A stretch of DNA of 33,185 nucleotides from Flavobacteriaceae bacterium (GTDB taxonomy: Bacteria; Bacteroidota; Bacteroidia; Flavobacteriales; Flavobacteriaceae). The DNA lies in the NCBI GenBank assembly GCA_002728855.1, contig PBWA01000044.1, positions 1 through 33,185 of the forward strand. Direction: 5' to 3'. The translations under genes were made by a program, and so were the position numbers. The notes beneath the pieces are model-generated. The model saw only the letters and a list, made by a program, of their open reading frames with translations, searched no databases and was not told where the DNA came from. This document shows, one piece after another, positions 24,885 through 33,185 of the stretch. Every line of letters starts with the position of its first letter. Within the stretch, counting starts at the first letter, position 1.

Positions 24885-26030
24885 TTATGGTTTTAAATTA
24901 ATACTTTCTATAAAATTCATGGTATCTATACAGAACTTTTCCCATGTATAATATTTTCTTCTAAGTAATATTTGATTCTTCATTTCCTGATAATTTTTGG
25001 TTACTATAGCCTTTTTAATCCCATCAGCAATTGAACTAGGATTTATCTCACAAATAACTCCAGTTTTATCTTCTAAAATTTGATTTGATAAACCTGGGAT
25101 ATTAGTTGTAACAACGGGTTTCAAATATTTATATGCTAGTGGAGTAATTCCACTTTGACTAGCAGTTTTATATGGCTGAACAACTACTTTAGATGCACAA
25201 AATAGGTCTCTTAATTTATCTTTTGTTTGAAAATGATCAAAAATTTTAACTTTATTTTGAATTTCATAGTTTTTAATTTGCTTAATATAAGCTGATTTAT
25301 TTTTATAAAATTCACCTGCTATTAATAACACTAATTCTTGGTTTTCATCAGATATTTTTTTGAATGCGTCAATTAGCATGTCTAAACCCTTATACTCCCT
25401 TATTAATCCAGCAAATAGTATATATTTTTTATCATGATTAAGGCATAGTTTTTCTTGAGCTTTTTTTTCATCGATAGTATCTGGCAAGAAATTATTTATT
25501 GGATGAAAAAGCGGTAGAATCTCTTTTGATGAACATTGCTTAATTTGATTTGAAACATATGAGGATAGAGTAATAAAGCAGTTACATGTCTTTTGAAAAA
25601 GGTTATTTAGAAAATTATCAGAAAATCTTCTTTCATGTGGAATCCAGTTGTCAACAAGGCCAATTATCTTTGTCTGACTTGAAATTCTTTTTCCTATACT
25701 AAACCAGCATGGAGCTAGGAATGGTGTCCAGTACCTTATGAATAAATATTTTGGTTTGATTCTATTTATTTCATTAGATAATTTTATCCAGTTAATAGGA
25801 TTCATACTATGAATTTTTCTTTCAATATTAAGTCCATTTGGTTTTAAATCTTCACTCAATTGAGTTTTTCCAGGGAAAATTATATTTGGGTATTGAAACT
25901 TAAAAGTCCACACATAAACTTGATAATTTAATTTTTTTAATGTCATTGCAAATTCATTCTGAGTTTCTGCAATGCCTCCCCTGTAGGGATGTGAAGGTCC
26001 TAATAGTAAAATACTATTTTTAGATTGCAT
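24885..26030 (-). CDS. Glycosyltransferase family 4 (GT-B fold)
   Basis: The 381-residue protein starts at the ATG at 26030 (MQSKNSILLLGPSHPYRGGIAET); the track's start at 26060 is a TTG that adds 10 residues. The glycine-rich N-terminal loop and the C-terminal donor-site domain (KYILFAGLIREYKGLDMLIDAFKK near 205-228, VVQPYKTASQSGITPLAYKY) are characteristic of GT4 enzymes that move sugars from nucleotide donors onto lipids or polysaccharides. Acceptor unknown. It overlaps the upstream desaturase gene by 11 bp and precedes msrA by 4 bp, so the three share an operon. Confidence 0.9.
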   Translation of the reverse strand: MQSKNSILLLGPSHPYRGGIAETQNEFAMTLKKLNYQVYVWTFKFQYPNIIFPGKTQLSEDLKPNGLNIERKIHSMNPINWIKLSNEINRIKPKYLFIRYWTPFLAPCWFSIGKRISSQTKIIGLVDNWIPHERRFSDNFLNNLFQKTCNCFITLSSYVSNQIKQCSSKEILPLFHPINNFLPDTIDEKKAQEKLCLNHDKKYILFAGLIREYKGLDMLIDAFKKISDENQELVLLIAGEFYKNKSAYIKQIKNYEIQNKVKIFDHFQTKDKLRDLFCASKVVVQPYKTASQSGITPLAYKYLKPVVTTNIPGLSNQILEDKTGVICEINPSSIADGIKKAIVTKNYQEMKNQILLRRKYYTWEKFCIDTMNFIESINLKP

Positions 26031-27282
26031 CTTGGAGAAATTTATTTTTTTCTCTATCAAGAAATAAAACTATTATGAAACTTGTTAAAAAATAGATTAA
26101 TGAAAAATAATAGAGTAATGGGGAAAGATTAAAATAAAATTCTTTATGTGTAGGATAAATAAAAAATAAAATCCCTAAAGTATTAATAAGATATTGGAAT
26201 TTTATAGCCCAATTATAGCCGTCCATTAGAGCAGTATAACTAAAGACGCACAATAGAATCAAAAAGCTGAAAAGCCATTTTTGAGTATAATAAAACTCTG
26301 AAAAATTTAAGAGGAATATAAATAAAATTATGTTTGTAGAAATCAATTGAAAAAGAGCCCAAAATTTAAGCAGTTTTGAACTTGGGGTATTATATTTTTC
26401 AAGCGCAAAAACATCCTCGATTATATTTGAAGGATATTTTTCTTTTACATCTTTAGGTCTCCAACCTGTTGGTTTTATCCATAAGATGAATTTATCTTTC
26501 CACTTCTTTGTTCTCCACGCATCAAGAAATAATCCCCAAAAATGTTTAAAATTAATAATGATTGGATTCCAAGTTTTTACAGGTTTTAATACACCAAAAA
26601 CAGGAGGTTCATTCTCTAGTTCTTCTTGGAATGTTCCGAATAATCGGTCCCAAACACAAAAAATTGCTGAAAGATTTTTATCAATATATATAGGATTAAT
26701 TGCATGGTGAACGCGATGTTGTGAAGGTGTAACAAAAATATATTCTAAAAAACCAAGTTTTCCAATATGTCGGGTATGATACCAAAATTGACCAAAAAGA
26801 TGAAGAGGAGCTAAAACATTAATAACTTTTTGAGGTATTCCTAAAAAAGCAGCAGGGATTAAAAAAATTGCAGTGTAACCTAATAAATTAGAAATACTCT
26901 GGCGAAGTGCGCAAGCAAGATTGAATTCTTCGCTACTGTGATGAATTATATGTTGATTCCAAAAAAAATTTATTTTATGATTTAGCCTGTGATTCCAATA
27001 ACTTGAAAAATCAACACAGATGAACGCTATTATATAAACCCAAATTGAGCTTTCAATTGTAATAAAAGATAATTGAGCTTTTAAGTATGGGTAGGAAACT
27101 AATATTAACACTAATCCAAGTGAGTCTTTAATAATATTTGTAAGACCAGAACTTAGACTAGATATTGTATCCATAAAAGTATAGGTTTGTTTACCTTTTA
27201 AATGACCATAAATTATTTCAGCCAAAACTAAAAGCATAAAAATTGGAATAGCAAAAAGTAGAGCGTTAGCGTATGCTTCCAT
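26020..27282 (-). CDS. Sterol desaturase/fatty acid hydroxylase superfamily membrane oxygenase
   Basis: This 420-residue protein has the three histidine boxes that bind a di-iron centre: HRLNH (98-102), HIIHH (111-115) and HRVHH (189-193), plus intermediate histidines in FWYHTRHIG (169-172). Helices flank them, and an extra C-terminal region (about 300-415) carries four or five further helices. The order and sequence resemble the alkylglycerol monooxygenase (TMEM195)-like branch more than true sterol desaturases. It probably hydroxylates or desaturates a membrane lipid. First gene of the operon with the glycosyltransferase and msrA, under a good promoter. Confidence 0.9.
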   Translation of the reverse strand: MEAYANALLFAIPIFMLLVLAEIIYGHLKGKQTYTFMDTISSLSSGLTNIIKDSLGLVLILVSYPYLKAQLSFITIESSIWVYIIAFICVDFSSYWNHRLNHKINFFWNQHIIHHSSEEFNLACALRQSISNLLGYTAIFLIPAAFLGIPQKVINVLAPLHLFGQFWYHTRHIGKLGFLEYIFVTPSQHRVHHAINPIYIDKNLSAIFCVWDRLFGTFQEELENEPPVFGVLKPVKTWNPIIINFKHFWGLFLDAWRTKKWKDKFILWIKPTGWRPKDVKEKYPSNIIEDVFALEKYNTPSSKLLKFWALFQLISTNIILFIFLLNFSEFYYTQKWLFSFLILLCVFSYTALMDGYNWAIKFQYLINTLGILFFIYPTHKEFYFNLSPLLYYFSLIYFLTSFIIVLFLDREKNKFLQDAI

Positions 27283-27307
27283 TATTAAAATTAAAATAAT
27301 TTAAACA

Positions 27308-27336
27308 CAAATTTAACAATTGGATTCTTAAGCAAA
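27308..27336 (-). promoter_or_regulatory. Candidate promoter of the desaturase-glycosyltransferase-msrA operon
   Basis: On the minus strand TTTG (27336-27333), a 17-bp spacer and TAAATTTG (27315-27308) match the flavobacterial consensus, 26 bp before the ATG. Confidence 0.6.
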
Positions 27337-27355
27337 CATCTTTCTTAATCAAATT

Positions 27356-30300
27356 TTAATCATTTAGAACCCATTCGCCCCTATTAATAAGAGGTTCTGC
27401 TTGTTTATATTTAACTTTTTTAGTTTCCCCCGAGCTAATATTTCTTATGATCACCTTTTCATTTCTTCCAATTTTGGGCTTTTCCCTTACAATAGTTTCA
27501 GTTACTTGGCTCTGTTGATTTCCAGCATTTGCTCCAACACTTCTATTTCTTTGAGCTAATTCCTCACTATTTAAAACCTCATCTTTTGATGTTCTATAGC
27601 TTTCAGATTCTTTTCTTTGTTTTGCTTCAGTTATCGATGACTCATTATGTGTTGGAATATTTCCTTTGAAAAGAAATGATAGAACTTCTTTATTTAGTTT
27701 ATTAATCATCGATTTAAACAATTCAAATGACTCAAATTTATAAATCAAAAGAGGATCTTTTTGCTCATGAACAGCTAGTTGAACAGATTGTTTTAATTCA
27801 TCCATTTTTCTTAGATGAGTTTTCCACTCTTCATCAATTAAAGCAAGAGATATATTTTTTTCAAAATCATCAATTAGGGTTTTACCTTCAGACTCATAGG
27901 CATTTTTAAGATTAGTTACAACATTTAATGTCTTTACTCCGTCTGAGAATGGGACAACAATTCTTTCAAATTTATTATTTGTTTTTTCAAAAACATTTTT
28001 AATAACTGGATAGGCGATTTCAGCACTTGATTTATTTTTATTTTGATAATTAGAACTTAAAATATCATATAGTTTATTAATAATTTCATTCTCCTCAGAA
28101 TCATTAAATTCTGATTCGTCAATTGGAGATGTAATTGAAAAATTACTTATTATTTCAAATTCAAAATTTTTATAATCATTAGATATTTTATTTTCCGTTG
28201 TAATATTTTCACATGTATCAAATAGCATATTTGCAATATCTACCTTTAATCGATTACCTAGGATTGCATTTTTTCTTCTTTTATATATTACCTCTCTTTG
28301 TGCGTTCATCACATCATCATACTCAAGAAGTCTTTTTCGAATTCCAAAATTATTTTCTTCAACTTTTTTCTGTGCGCGTTCAATAGACTTAGTCATCAGT
28401 GAATGTTGAATTACCTCACCTTCTTTAAGCCCCATTCTATCCATTACTTTTGCAACTCTTTCTGAGCCAAAAAGCCTCATAAGATTATCTTCAAGGGAAA
28501 CATAAAATTGTGAGCTCCCTGGATCCCCTTGCCTTCCTGATCGACCTCTTAATTGACGATCTACTCTTCTTGAGTCATGTCTCTCTGTACCTACAATAGC
28601 AAGACCACCAGAATTTTTAACTTCATTAGATAGTTTAATGTCAGTTCCTCGACCTGCCATATTTGTAGCAATTGTTACTACTCCATCTTTTCCAGCTTCA
28701 GCAACAATTTCAGCTTCTTTTTTATGTAGTTTAGCGTTTAGGACATTATGATAAACTTTCCTTATTTTAAGCATTTTACTTAGTAATTCAGAAATTTCTA
28801 CTGATGTTGTACCAATAAGAACTGGTCTCCCCTCTTTTGATAAAGAAACGACTTCATCTATTACGGCATTATATTTTTCTCTCTTAGTTTTATATATCAA
28901 ATCATTTTTATCATCTCTAGCAATTGGTTCATTTGTTGGAATTTCTACAACATCTAATTTATATATTTCCCAAAATTCTCCTGCCTCAGTAATTGCAGTT
29001 CCTGTCATGCCAGAGAGTTTTTCATACATTCTGAAGTAATTTTGAAGAGTTATTGTTGCAAAAGTTTGAGTCGCAGCTTCTATTTTGACATTTTCTTTTG
29101 CTTCAATTGCTTGATGTAGGCCATCAGAATATCTTCTACCATCCATAATCCTTCCTGTTTGCTCATCAACAATCATTACCTTATTCTCCATGACAACATA
29201 TTCTATATCTTTTTCAAAAAGAGTGTAAGCTTTTAAAAGCTGATTCATTGAATGAATACGCTCTCCTTTTGTGTCAAATTCTTTGAAAAGATTTTCTTTT
29301 TGCTTTGCTTCTTCTTTTGGATCTAAATTTTGATTTTCAATTAAGGCAACTTCATTTCCAATATCCGGAAGAATAAAAGAGTTTTTATCATCATTATTTT
29401 TAGAAAGTGTTTCTATACCCCTGTCTGTAAGTTCAATTTGATTATTTTTTTCATCAATAGTAAAGTATAATTCGGTATCAACTTTTGGCATTTCCCTGTT
29501 ATTGTCTTGCATGTAGAAGTTTTCAGTTTTCTGAAGTAGTTGTTTGATACCTTCTTCACTAAGAAATTTAATAAGTGCTTTGTTTTTGGGAAGTCCTCTG
29601 AAAACTCTCAACAATAAGAATCCCCCTTTTTCAGTATCTCCAGCAGCTAAAACTTTCTTACAATCAGCTAAGACACTAGTTAATAATTTTCTTTGTTTAG
29701 AGACTAAATCTGCTATTTTAGGCTTTAATTCATCAAACTCATGTCTATCTCCTTTTGGAGTTGGCCCGGATATTATTAGAGGGGTTCTGGCATCATCAAT
29801 CAAAACTGAGTCAACTTCATCAATAATTGCATAATGATGTTTTCTTTGAACAAGATCATCAGCGGAATGAGCCATATTATCCCTTAAATAATCAAATCCA
29901 AACTCATTATTTGTACCATAAGTAATATCAGCCTTATATGCATCTCTTCTCTCTTGACTATTTGGTTTGTGATAGTCAATACAATCAATACTTAGTCCAT
30001 GGAATTGAAAAATTGGCCCCATCCACGAACTATCTCTTTTAGCTAAATAATCATTCACCGTTACCAGATGAACACCTTTTCCAGTTAAAGCGTTAAGATA
30101 AATCGGTAAAGTGGCAGCAAGTGTTTTACCTTCACCTGTTTGCATTTCAGAGATTTTTCCTTGATGTAGAGCTATGCCACCAATGAGTTGGACATCATAA
30201 TGTACCATATCCCATATTATAGGTTTTCCTGCGGCATCCCATGAATTAGTCCATATCGCTTTATTGTCTTTGAGCCTTATGAAATCATTTTCTTGGGATA

Positions 30301-30718
30301 GGATTCTATCATATTCAGTTGCTTCAACTTCAATTTCTTTATTATTTAAAAATCTTCTACAAGTCTCCTTAACCACTGCAAAAGCTTCAGGAAGAATTTC
30401 ATCTAAAGTTTTTGATATTTTTTGCTGTAAAGCATTTTCAAACTTATCAATCTTTTGATAAAGAATTTCTTTTTGATTGAGATCTTCAGTTTTTTGAATT
30501 TCTAATTCATTTTGTTTTATTTCTTGAATTAAATCATTTGATTCATTAAAAATTCGTTTTTTAAATTCATTTGTTTTATCTCGAAGATCATCATCAGATA
30601 ATGAATTATATGAGCTGTAAAAAGAATTTATCTTATCAACTATTGGATAAATTTTAGATAAATCTTTTTTTGCCTTGTTTCCAACAAAAATTTTTAAAAT
30701 AGAATTTAATAGACCCAT
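27356..30718 (-). CDS. secA: Protein translocase ATPase SecA
   Basis: SecA drives preproteins through SecYEG. Walker A MQTGEGKT lies at 192-199, DEVDSVLIDDARTPLIISG near 300, AGRGTDIKLS and the VDRQLRGRSGRQGDPGSS segment in the second motor domain. At 1120 residues it is far longer than E. coli SecA (901): an insertion follows the DART segment (about 320-430, charged and helical), and the N-terminus has a longer helical stretch (about 60-105). The C-terminus ends in YKQAEPLINRGEWVLND and lacks the CxCxSG...CH zinc tail that binds SecB. Both features fit flavobacterial SecA as I know it. It is single, with TAAATTTG just upstream. Confidence 0.97.
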   Translation of the reverse strand: MGLLNSILKIFVGNKAKKDLSKIYPIVDKINSFYSSYNSLSDDDLRDKTNEFKKRIFNESNDLIQEIKQNELEIQKTEDLNQKEILYQKIDKFENALQQKISKTLDEILPEAFAVVKETCRRFLNNKEIEVEATEYDRILSQENDFIRLKDNKAIWTNSWDAAGKPIIWDMVHYDVQLIGGIALHQGKISEMQTGEGKTLAATLPIYLNALTGKGVHLVTVNDYLAKRDSSWMGPIFQFHGLSIDCIDYHKPNSQERRDAYKADITYGTNNEFGFDYLRDNMAHSADDLVQRKHHYAIIDEVDSVLIDDARTPLIISGPTPKGDRHEFDELKPKIADLVSKQRKLLTSVLADCKKVLAAGDTEKGGFLLLRVFRGLPKNKALIKFLSEEGIKQLLQKTENFYMQDNNREMPKVDTELYFTIDEKNNQIELTDRGIETLSKNNDDKNSFILPDIGNEVALIENQNLDPKEEAKQKENLFKEFDTKGERIHSMNQLLKAYTLFEKDIEYVVMENKVMIVDEQTGRIMDGRRYSDGLHQAIEAKENVKIEAATQTFATITLQNYFRMYEKLSGMTGTAITEAGEFWEIYKLDVVEIPTNEPIARDDKNDLIYKTKREKYNAVIDEVVSLSKEGRPVLIGTTSVEISELLSKMLKIRKVYHNVLNAKLHKKEAEIVAEAGKDGVVTIATNMAGRGTDIKLSNEVKNSGGLAIVGTERHDSRRVDRQLRGRSGRQGDPGSSQFYVSLEDNLMRLFGSERVAKVMDRMGLKEGEVIQHSLMTKSIERAQKKVEENNFGIRKRLLEYDDVMNAQREVIYKRRKNAILGNRLKVDIANMLFDTCENITTENKISNDYKNFEFEIISNFSITSPIDESEFNDSEENEIINKLYDILSSNYQNKNKSSAEIAYPVIKNVFEKTNNKFERIVVPFSDGVKTLNVVTNLKNAYESEGKTLIDDFEKNISLALIDEEWKTHLRKMDELKQSVQLAVHEQKDPLLIYKFESFELFKSMINKLNKEVLSFLFKGNIPTHNESSITEAKQRKESESYRTSKDEVLNSEELAQRNRSVGANAGNQQSQVTETIVREKPKIGRNEKVIIRNISSGETKKVKYKQAEPLINRGEWVLND

Positions 30719-30740
30719 GAAGAAAAAAAAATATTTAGTT

Positions 30741-30748
30741 CAAATTTA
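30741..30748 (-). promoter_or_regulatory. Candidate -7 element (TAAATTTG) for secA
   Basis: Minus-strand match to TAnnTTTG, 23 bp before the secA ATG. No clear -33 partner was seen. Confidence 0.5.
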
Positions 30749-30790
30749 AGTAAAATAAAGCCTGAAATTGACTTTTGAATGGATTATGAA

Positions 30791-31012
30791 TTAATATTCA
30801 TCTTCATTCCAAAGATAATCTTCTTCTGTAGGAAAATCTGGCCATATTTCTTCAATGGACTCATAAATATCCCCTTCATCTTCCATGGATTGAAGATTTT
30901 CAACAACTTCTAGCGGAGCTCCAGTTCGAATTGAAAAGTCGATAAGCTCATCTTTACTTGCAGGCCATGGGGCATCACTTAAATATGATGCAAGTTCTAA
31001 TGTCCAATACAT
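30791..31012 (-). CDS. DUF2795 domain small acidic protein
   Basis: This 73-residue acidic protein (MYWTLELASYLSDAPWPASKDELI...) matches the DUF2795 pattern found widely in Bacteroidota: an N-terminal hydrophobic helix, a PWPASKDEL turn, and GAPLEVVENLQ followed by an acidic tail (EEDYLWNEDEY). Function is unknown; the acidic character suggests a soluble partner protein. It lies upstream of secA on the same strand, 72 bp away, with separate promoter elements for each. Confidence 0.88.
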   Translation of the reverse strand: MYWTLELASYLSDAPWPASKDELIDFSIRTGAPLEVVENLQSMEDEGDIYESIEEIWPDFPTEEDYLWNEDEY

Positions 31013-31029
31013 AATAAAATCAATTTTTG

Positions 31030-31059
31030 CAAAAATATATTTTTAACTTAAAATTGCAA
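31030..31059 (-). promoter_or_regulatory. Candidate promoter of the DUF2795 gene
   Basis: On the minus strand TTG (31059-31057), a 19-bp spacer and TATTTTTG (31037-31030) match the consensus, 18 bp before the ATG. The rest of the 223-bp gap to 31235 shows only AT-rich sequence and no RNA gene that I can see. Confidence 0.55.
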
Positions 31060-31235
31060 GAATTGTTGCTGTTTTTTTTAGTATCTCAATTTATCAGTTA
31101 GAAAATAGAATTGTCTGTAAATTTATGACATACAATAAACTATTATTTTAAGTGCGGACATATATAATTCAACATTAAAAAATCAATCTAAATATATCTA
31201 TATTTATTAAAAATTAGTTTGAAAATAATTTTTGA

Positions 31236-32414
31236 ATGCAAGAAATTTTCATTAGTTCAGTAATTAAATTTTTAAAAATCTCATTTTTATTTTTTTTGTA
31301 TCCTTTTACTGTATTTTCAATTGAAGGTAAAAATGAGCTCTTTTCTGTTGTAACAATTGGGCCATATCAAAATGAACTATATAGCGCTTTTGGACATTCT
31401 GGCATTAGATATCAAAATTTTGAGAAAAATATAGATGTATTTTATAACTATGGTGTTTTTGATTTCAATCAACCAAATTTTTATACAAATTATGTTAAAG
31501 GTGAACTATTATATATGGTTGGGAAATATGATTATAGTTTTTCTGAAAGATATTATTCTAATCAAGAAAGATATATAAAAGAACAGATCCTAAACTTAAA
31601 CTCAGATGAAAAAATATTTTTATATAATTATCTTGAAAATAATATTAAAGAAGAGAATAAGTTTTATTTGTACAATTATATATATAATAATTGTTCAACT
31701 AAAATAAGAGATATTTTAAAGCTCACAGTTGGTGAAAAATTAAATTTCAATGATCCACCTCTTAATTTATCTTATAGATCTCTTATAGATAATTATTTAC
31801 ACAATTATAAATGGGCAGGTATAGGCATAGATATTTGCTTAGGGTCTGGAATTGACTATATATCATCTAGTTATAATTCTATGTTTTTGCCTGAGTATCT
31901 ATTTTCATCACTTGAAAATGCTACGATAGGAAATAATAAACTTGTATCAGAGACAAAAATAAATAAGTTAGGTAATAATCAAATTTTTTCAAATGGATTT
32001 TTCTCTCCTAACATAGTTTTATCACTCTTTTTATTTATCTCTTTATATTTTTCATATCTACAGATTAAAGGGTATTTCTCATATATATATTTTGATTCTT
32101 TATTGTTCTTTATATCTGGAAGTATTGGTATACTAATTTTATTTTTATGGATTTTCACTGATCATATTTCTGCTAATAATCTTAATATTTTATGGGCTTT
32201 TCCATTTAATATTTTTGTTCCTTTTTTTATTAAAAGGAGCTCCTCAAGATTTTTAAATAACTATATGATGTTGTCTGGAATAATGACATTTTTAATTCTT
32301 TTTTTATGGGTTATTAATTCTAAACTTTTTAATGACTCTTTAATGATTTTTATTTTTTCAATTTTTTTAAGGTCTTCAACTAATGTGATTCATTATTTTA
32401 GGCATAATAATTAA
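31236..32414 (+). CDS. DUF4105 membrane protein, Lnb-like (putative lipoprotein N-acyltransferase family)
   Basis: An N-terminal membrane anchor or signal (about 12-28) leads to a periplasmic domain of about 210 residues with the DUF4105 features FGHSGIRY (H54), NYGVFDF, FYTNYVKGELLY and YNYIYNNCSTKIRD (C153), the papain-like His/Cys pair. Four or five membrane helices follow (about 250-390). To my knowledge DUF4105 includes Lnb, reported as the Bacteroides enzyme that adds the third acyl chain to lipoproteins; family membership is clear, the same activity here is inference. The fit is good biologically, since flavobacteria need a route to triacylated lipoproteins. It is followed 88 bp later by pssA. 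Confidence 0.8.
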   Translation: MQEIFISSVIKFLKISFLFFLYPFTVFSIEGKNELFSVVTIGPYQNELYSAFGHSGIRYQNFEKNIDVFYNYGVFDFNQPNFYTNYVKGELLYMVGKYDYSFSERYYSNQERYIKEQILNLNSDEKIFLYNYLENNIKEENKFYLYNYIYNNCSTKIRDILKLTVGEKLNFNDPPLNLSYRSLIDNYLHNYKWAGIGIDICLGSGIDYISSSYNSMFLPEYLFSSLENATIGNNKLVSETKINKLGNNQIFSNGFFSPNIVLSLFLFISLYFSYLQIKGYFSYIYFDSLLFFISGSIGILILFLWIFTDHISANNLNILWAFPFNIFVPFFIKRSSSRFLNNYMMLSGIMTFLILFLWVINSKLFNDSLMIFIFSIFLRSSTNVIHYFRHNN

Positions 32415-32437
32415 ATATAGAAGTTAGATGAGTAAAA

Positions 32438-32445
32438 TACTTTTG
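32438..32445 (+). promoter_or_regulatory. Possible -7 element (TACTTTTG) for pssA
   Basis: It matches TAnnTTTG, but lies 58 bp before the pssA ATG, farther than the other cases here, and has no clear -33. Confidence 0.35.
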
Positions 32446-32502
32446 CTAAAATAATTCTGTATCAATTACATGCGTATATTGTCTTACTTTTATAAAATTT
32501 AA

Positions 32503-33185
32503 ATGATCAAAAAAATAATCCCATCTTTTTTTACACTTCTTAATCTTATTTTTGGGTGTATTGCTATTTCTTTTGTTTTTACTAATCAGTTTTTACTTGT
32601 TTTCATTTTTATGCTATTAGGAATTTTCTGTGATTTTTTAGATGGATTTTTTGCCAGAATCTTAAATTCAGAGACTGATTTTGGGGTTCAATTAGATTCT
32701 ATGGCTGATGTTATAACTAGTGCATTTTTACCTGGTCTTATTCTAAGCCAAATCATTATTTTAAATGGTAGTAATTCAATCTTAGTTGATTTAAGCTCTT
32801 TTATTAATGAAAAAATAGATTTTATACCATTAGCAATATGCGGTTATATCTTGACTCTCGCAGCAGTTATTAGATTAGCTAAATTTAATATTGATGCAAA
32901 TAATAAAAAGAATAAAGATTTTAAGGGTTTACCTGCTCCAGCAATGGCAATCTTTTTTGGTTCTTTGCAACCATTGATTGAATCCTCAAATTTCATGTTT
33001 TTAAAGCCAGTTCTAGGTTCAAACAATAATTTAATACTTTTAGCAATTTTTTTTGGATTTTTAATGAATTCAAATATTAATTTTTTTTCAATTAAGTCCT
33101 TAAAAGGAACTACTATGGATAAAATGTTTAAAATAGTTATAGTTTTAACTGGAATTGTTTCTGTTTTTATTTTCGGTTTTGCTGG
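32503..33185 (+). CDS. pssA: CDP-diacylglycerol--serine O-phosphatidyltransferase, 3' end outside window
   Basis: The ORF track omits this gene because it has no stop before the right edge. I translated it from the ATG at 32503: MIKKIIPSFFTLLNLIFGC, then the full CDP-alcohol phosphotransferase signature DFLDGFFAR-x8-GVQLDSMAD (residues about 44-69), the helices around it, and FNIDANNKKNKDFKGLPAPA, which is typical of the serine-specific PssA branch. It makes phosphatidylserine from CDP-diacylglycerol and serine, the precursor of phosphatidylethanolamine, at the inner membrane. About 227 residues are visible, so only the last few are probably missing. Confidence 0.92.
   Translation, partial: MIKKIIPSFFTLLNLIFGCIAISFVFTNQFLLVFIFMLLGIFCDFLDGFFARILNSETDFGVQLDSMADVITSAFLPGLILSQIIILNGSNSILVDLSSFINEKIDFIPLAICGYILTLAAVIRLAKFNIDANNKKNKDFKGLPAPAMAIFFGSLQPLIESSNFMFLKPVLGSNNNLILLAIFFGFLMNSNINFFSIKSLKGTTMDKMFKIVIVLTGIVSVFIFGFA

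Overview
The window looks like a piece of a marine Bacteroidota chromosome, most likely family Flavobacteriaceae. It is very AT-rich. The first gene ends in a type IX secretion type B sorting domain. Glutamine synthetase, PurM, RF1, SecA and the DUF2795 protein all look like their flavobacterial versions. Genes generally lack Shine-Dalgarno sequences and are instead preceded by the Bacteroidota -7 element TAnnTTTG, usually only 17-28 bases before the start codon. Packing is tight: several genes overlap by 4-11 bp and three convergent pairs have interlocked stop codons. I see no tRNA, rRNA, CRISPR array, insertion sequence or phage gene. The assignment rests on recognised protein features, not on a database search.

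Layout. 1-4.7 kb: the C-terminal end of a large calcium-repeat surface protein, convergent with a secreted two-domain M16 zinc peptidase. 4.8-6.8 kb: a Na+/Ca2+ exchanger and a eukaryote-like (GSII) glutamine synthetase meeting at a shared terminator. 7.1-10.2 kb: purM-prfA-pyrF (purine synthesis, translation termination, pyrimidine synthesis). 10.2-11.8 kb: a secreted amidohydrolase. 11.8-12.05 kb: a gene-free stretch holding three consecutive stem-loops. 12.05-14.3 kb: a nitrogen operon on the minus strand, outer-membrane porin-like protein then glnB then amt. 14.5-16.6 kb: fluoride channel, small membrane protein, MazG-like pyrophosphatase and branched-chain aminotransferase. 16.7-24 kb, all plus strand: SDR epimerase, grpE-dnaJ, an NtrC-like regulator without a DNA-binding domain, an M28 peptidase, a MATE exporter and a PAP2 phosphatase. 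24-27.3 kb, minus strand: small membrane protein, lipoprotein MsrA, glycosyltransferase and a sterol-desaturase-type oxygenase. 27.4-31 kb: secA and a DUF2795 protein. 31.2 kb to the end: a DUF4105 (Lnb-like) membrane protein and the start of pssA, which runs off the window and is missing from the ORF track.

How the parts connect. Porin-like protein, AmtB, P-II and GSII form an ammonium uptake, sensing and assimilation set, although glnA lies about 5 kb away from the others. SecA, the DUF4105 protein, PssA, PAP2, the desaturase and the glycosyltransferase all concern the envelope, and the lipoprotein MsrA and several signal-peptide enzymes are likely clients of that export route.

Most of the window is ordinary core genome. 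The points that deserve a second look are the three-stem-loop region after amt, a DnaJ that has lost exactly one of its two zinc sites, the NtrC-like regulator with an altered GAFTGA loop and no HTH, palindromes beside the nitrogen operon and over the regulator start, and the interlocked convergent stop codons.
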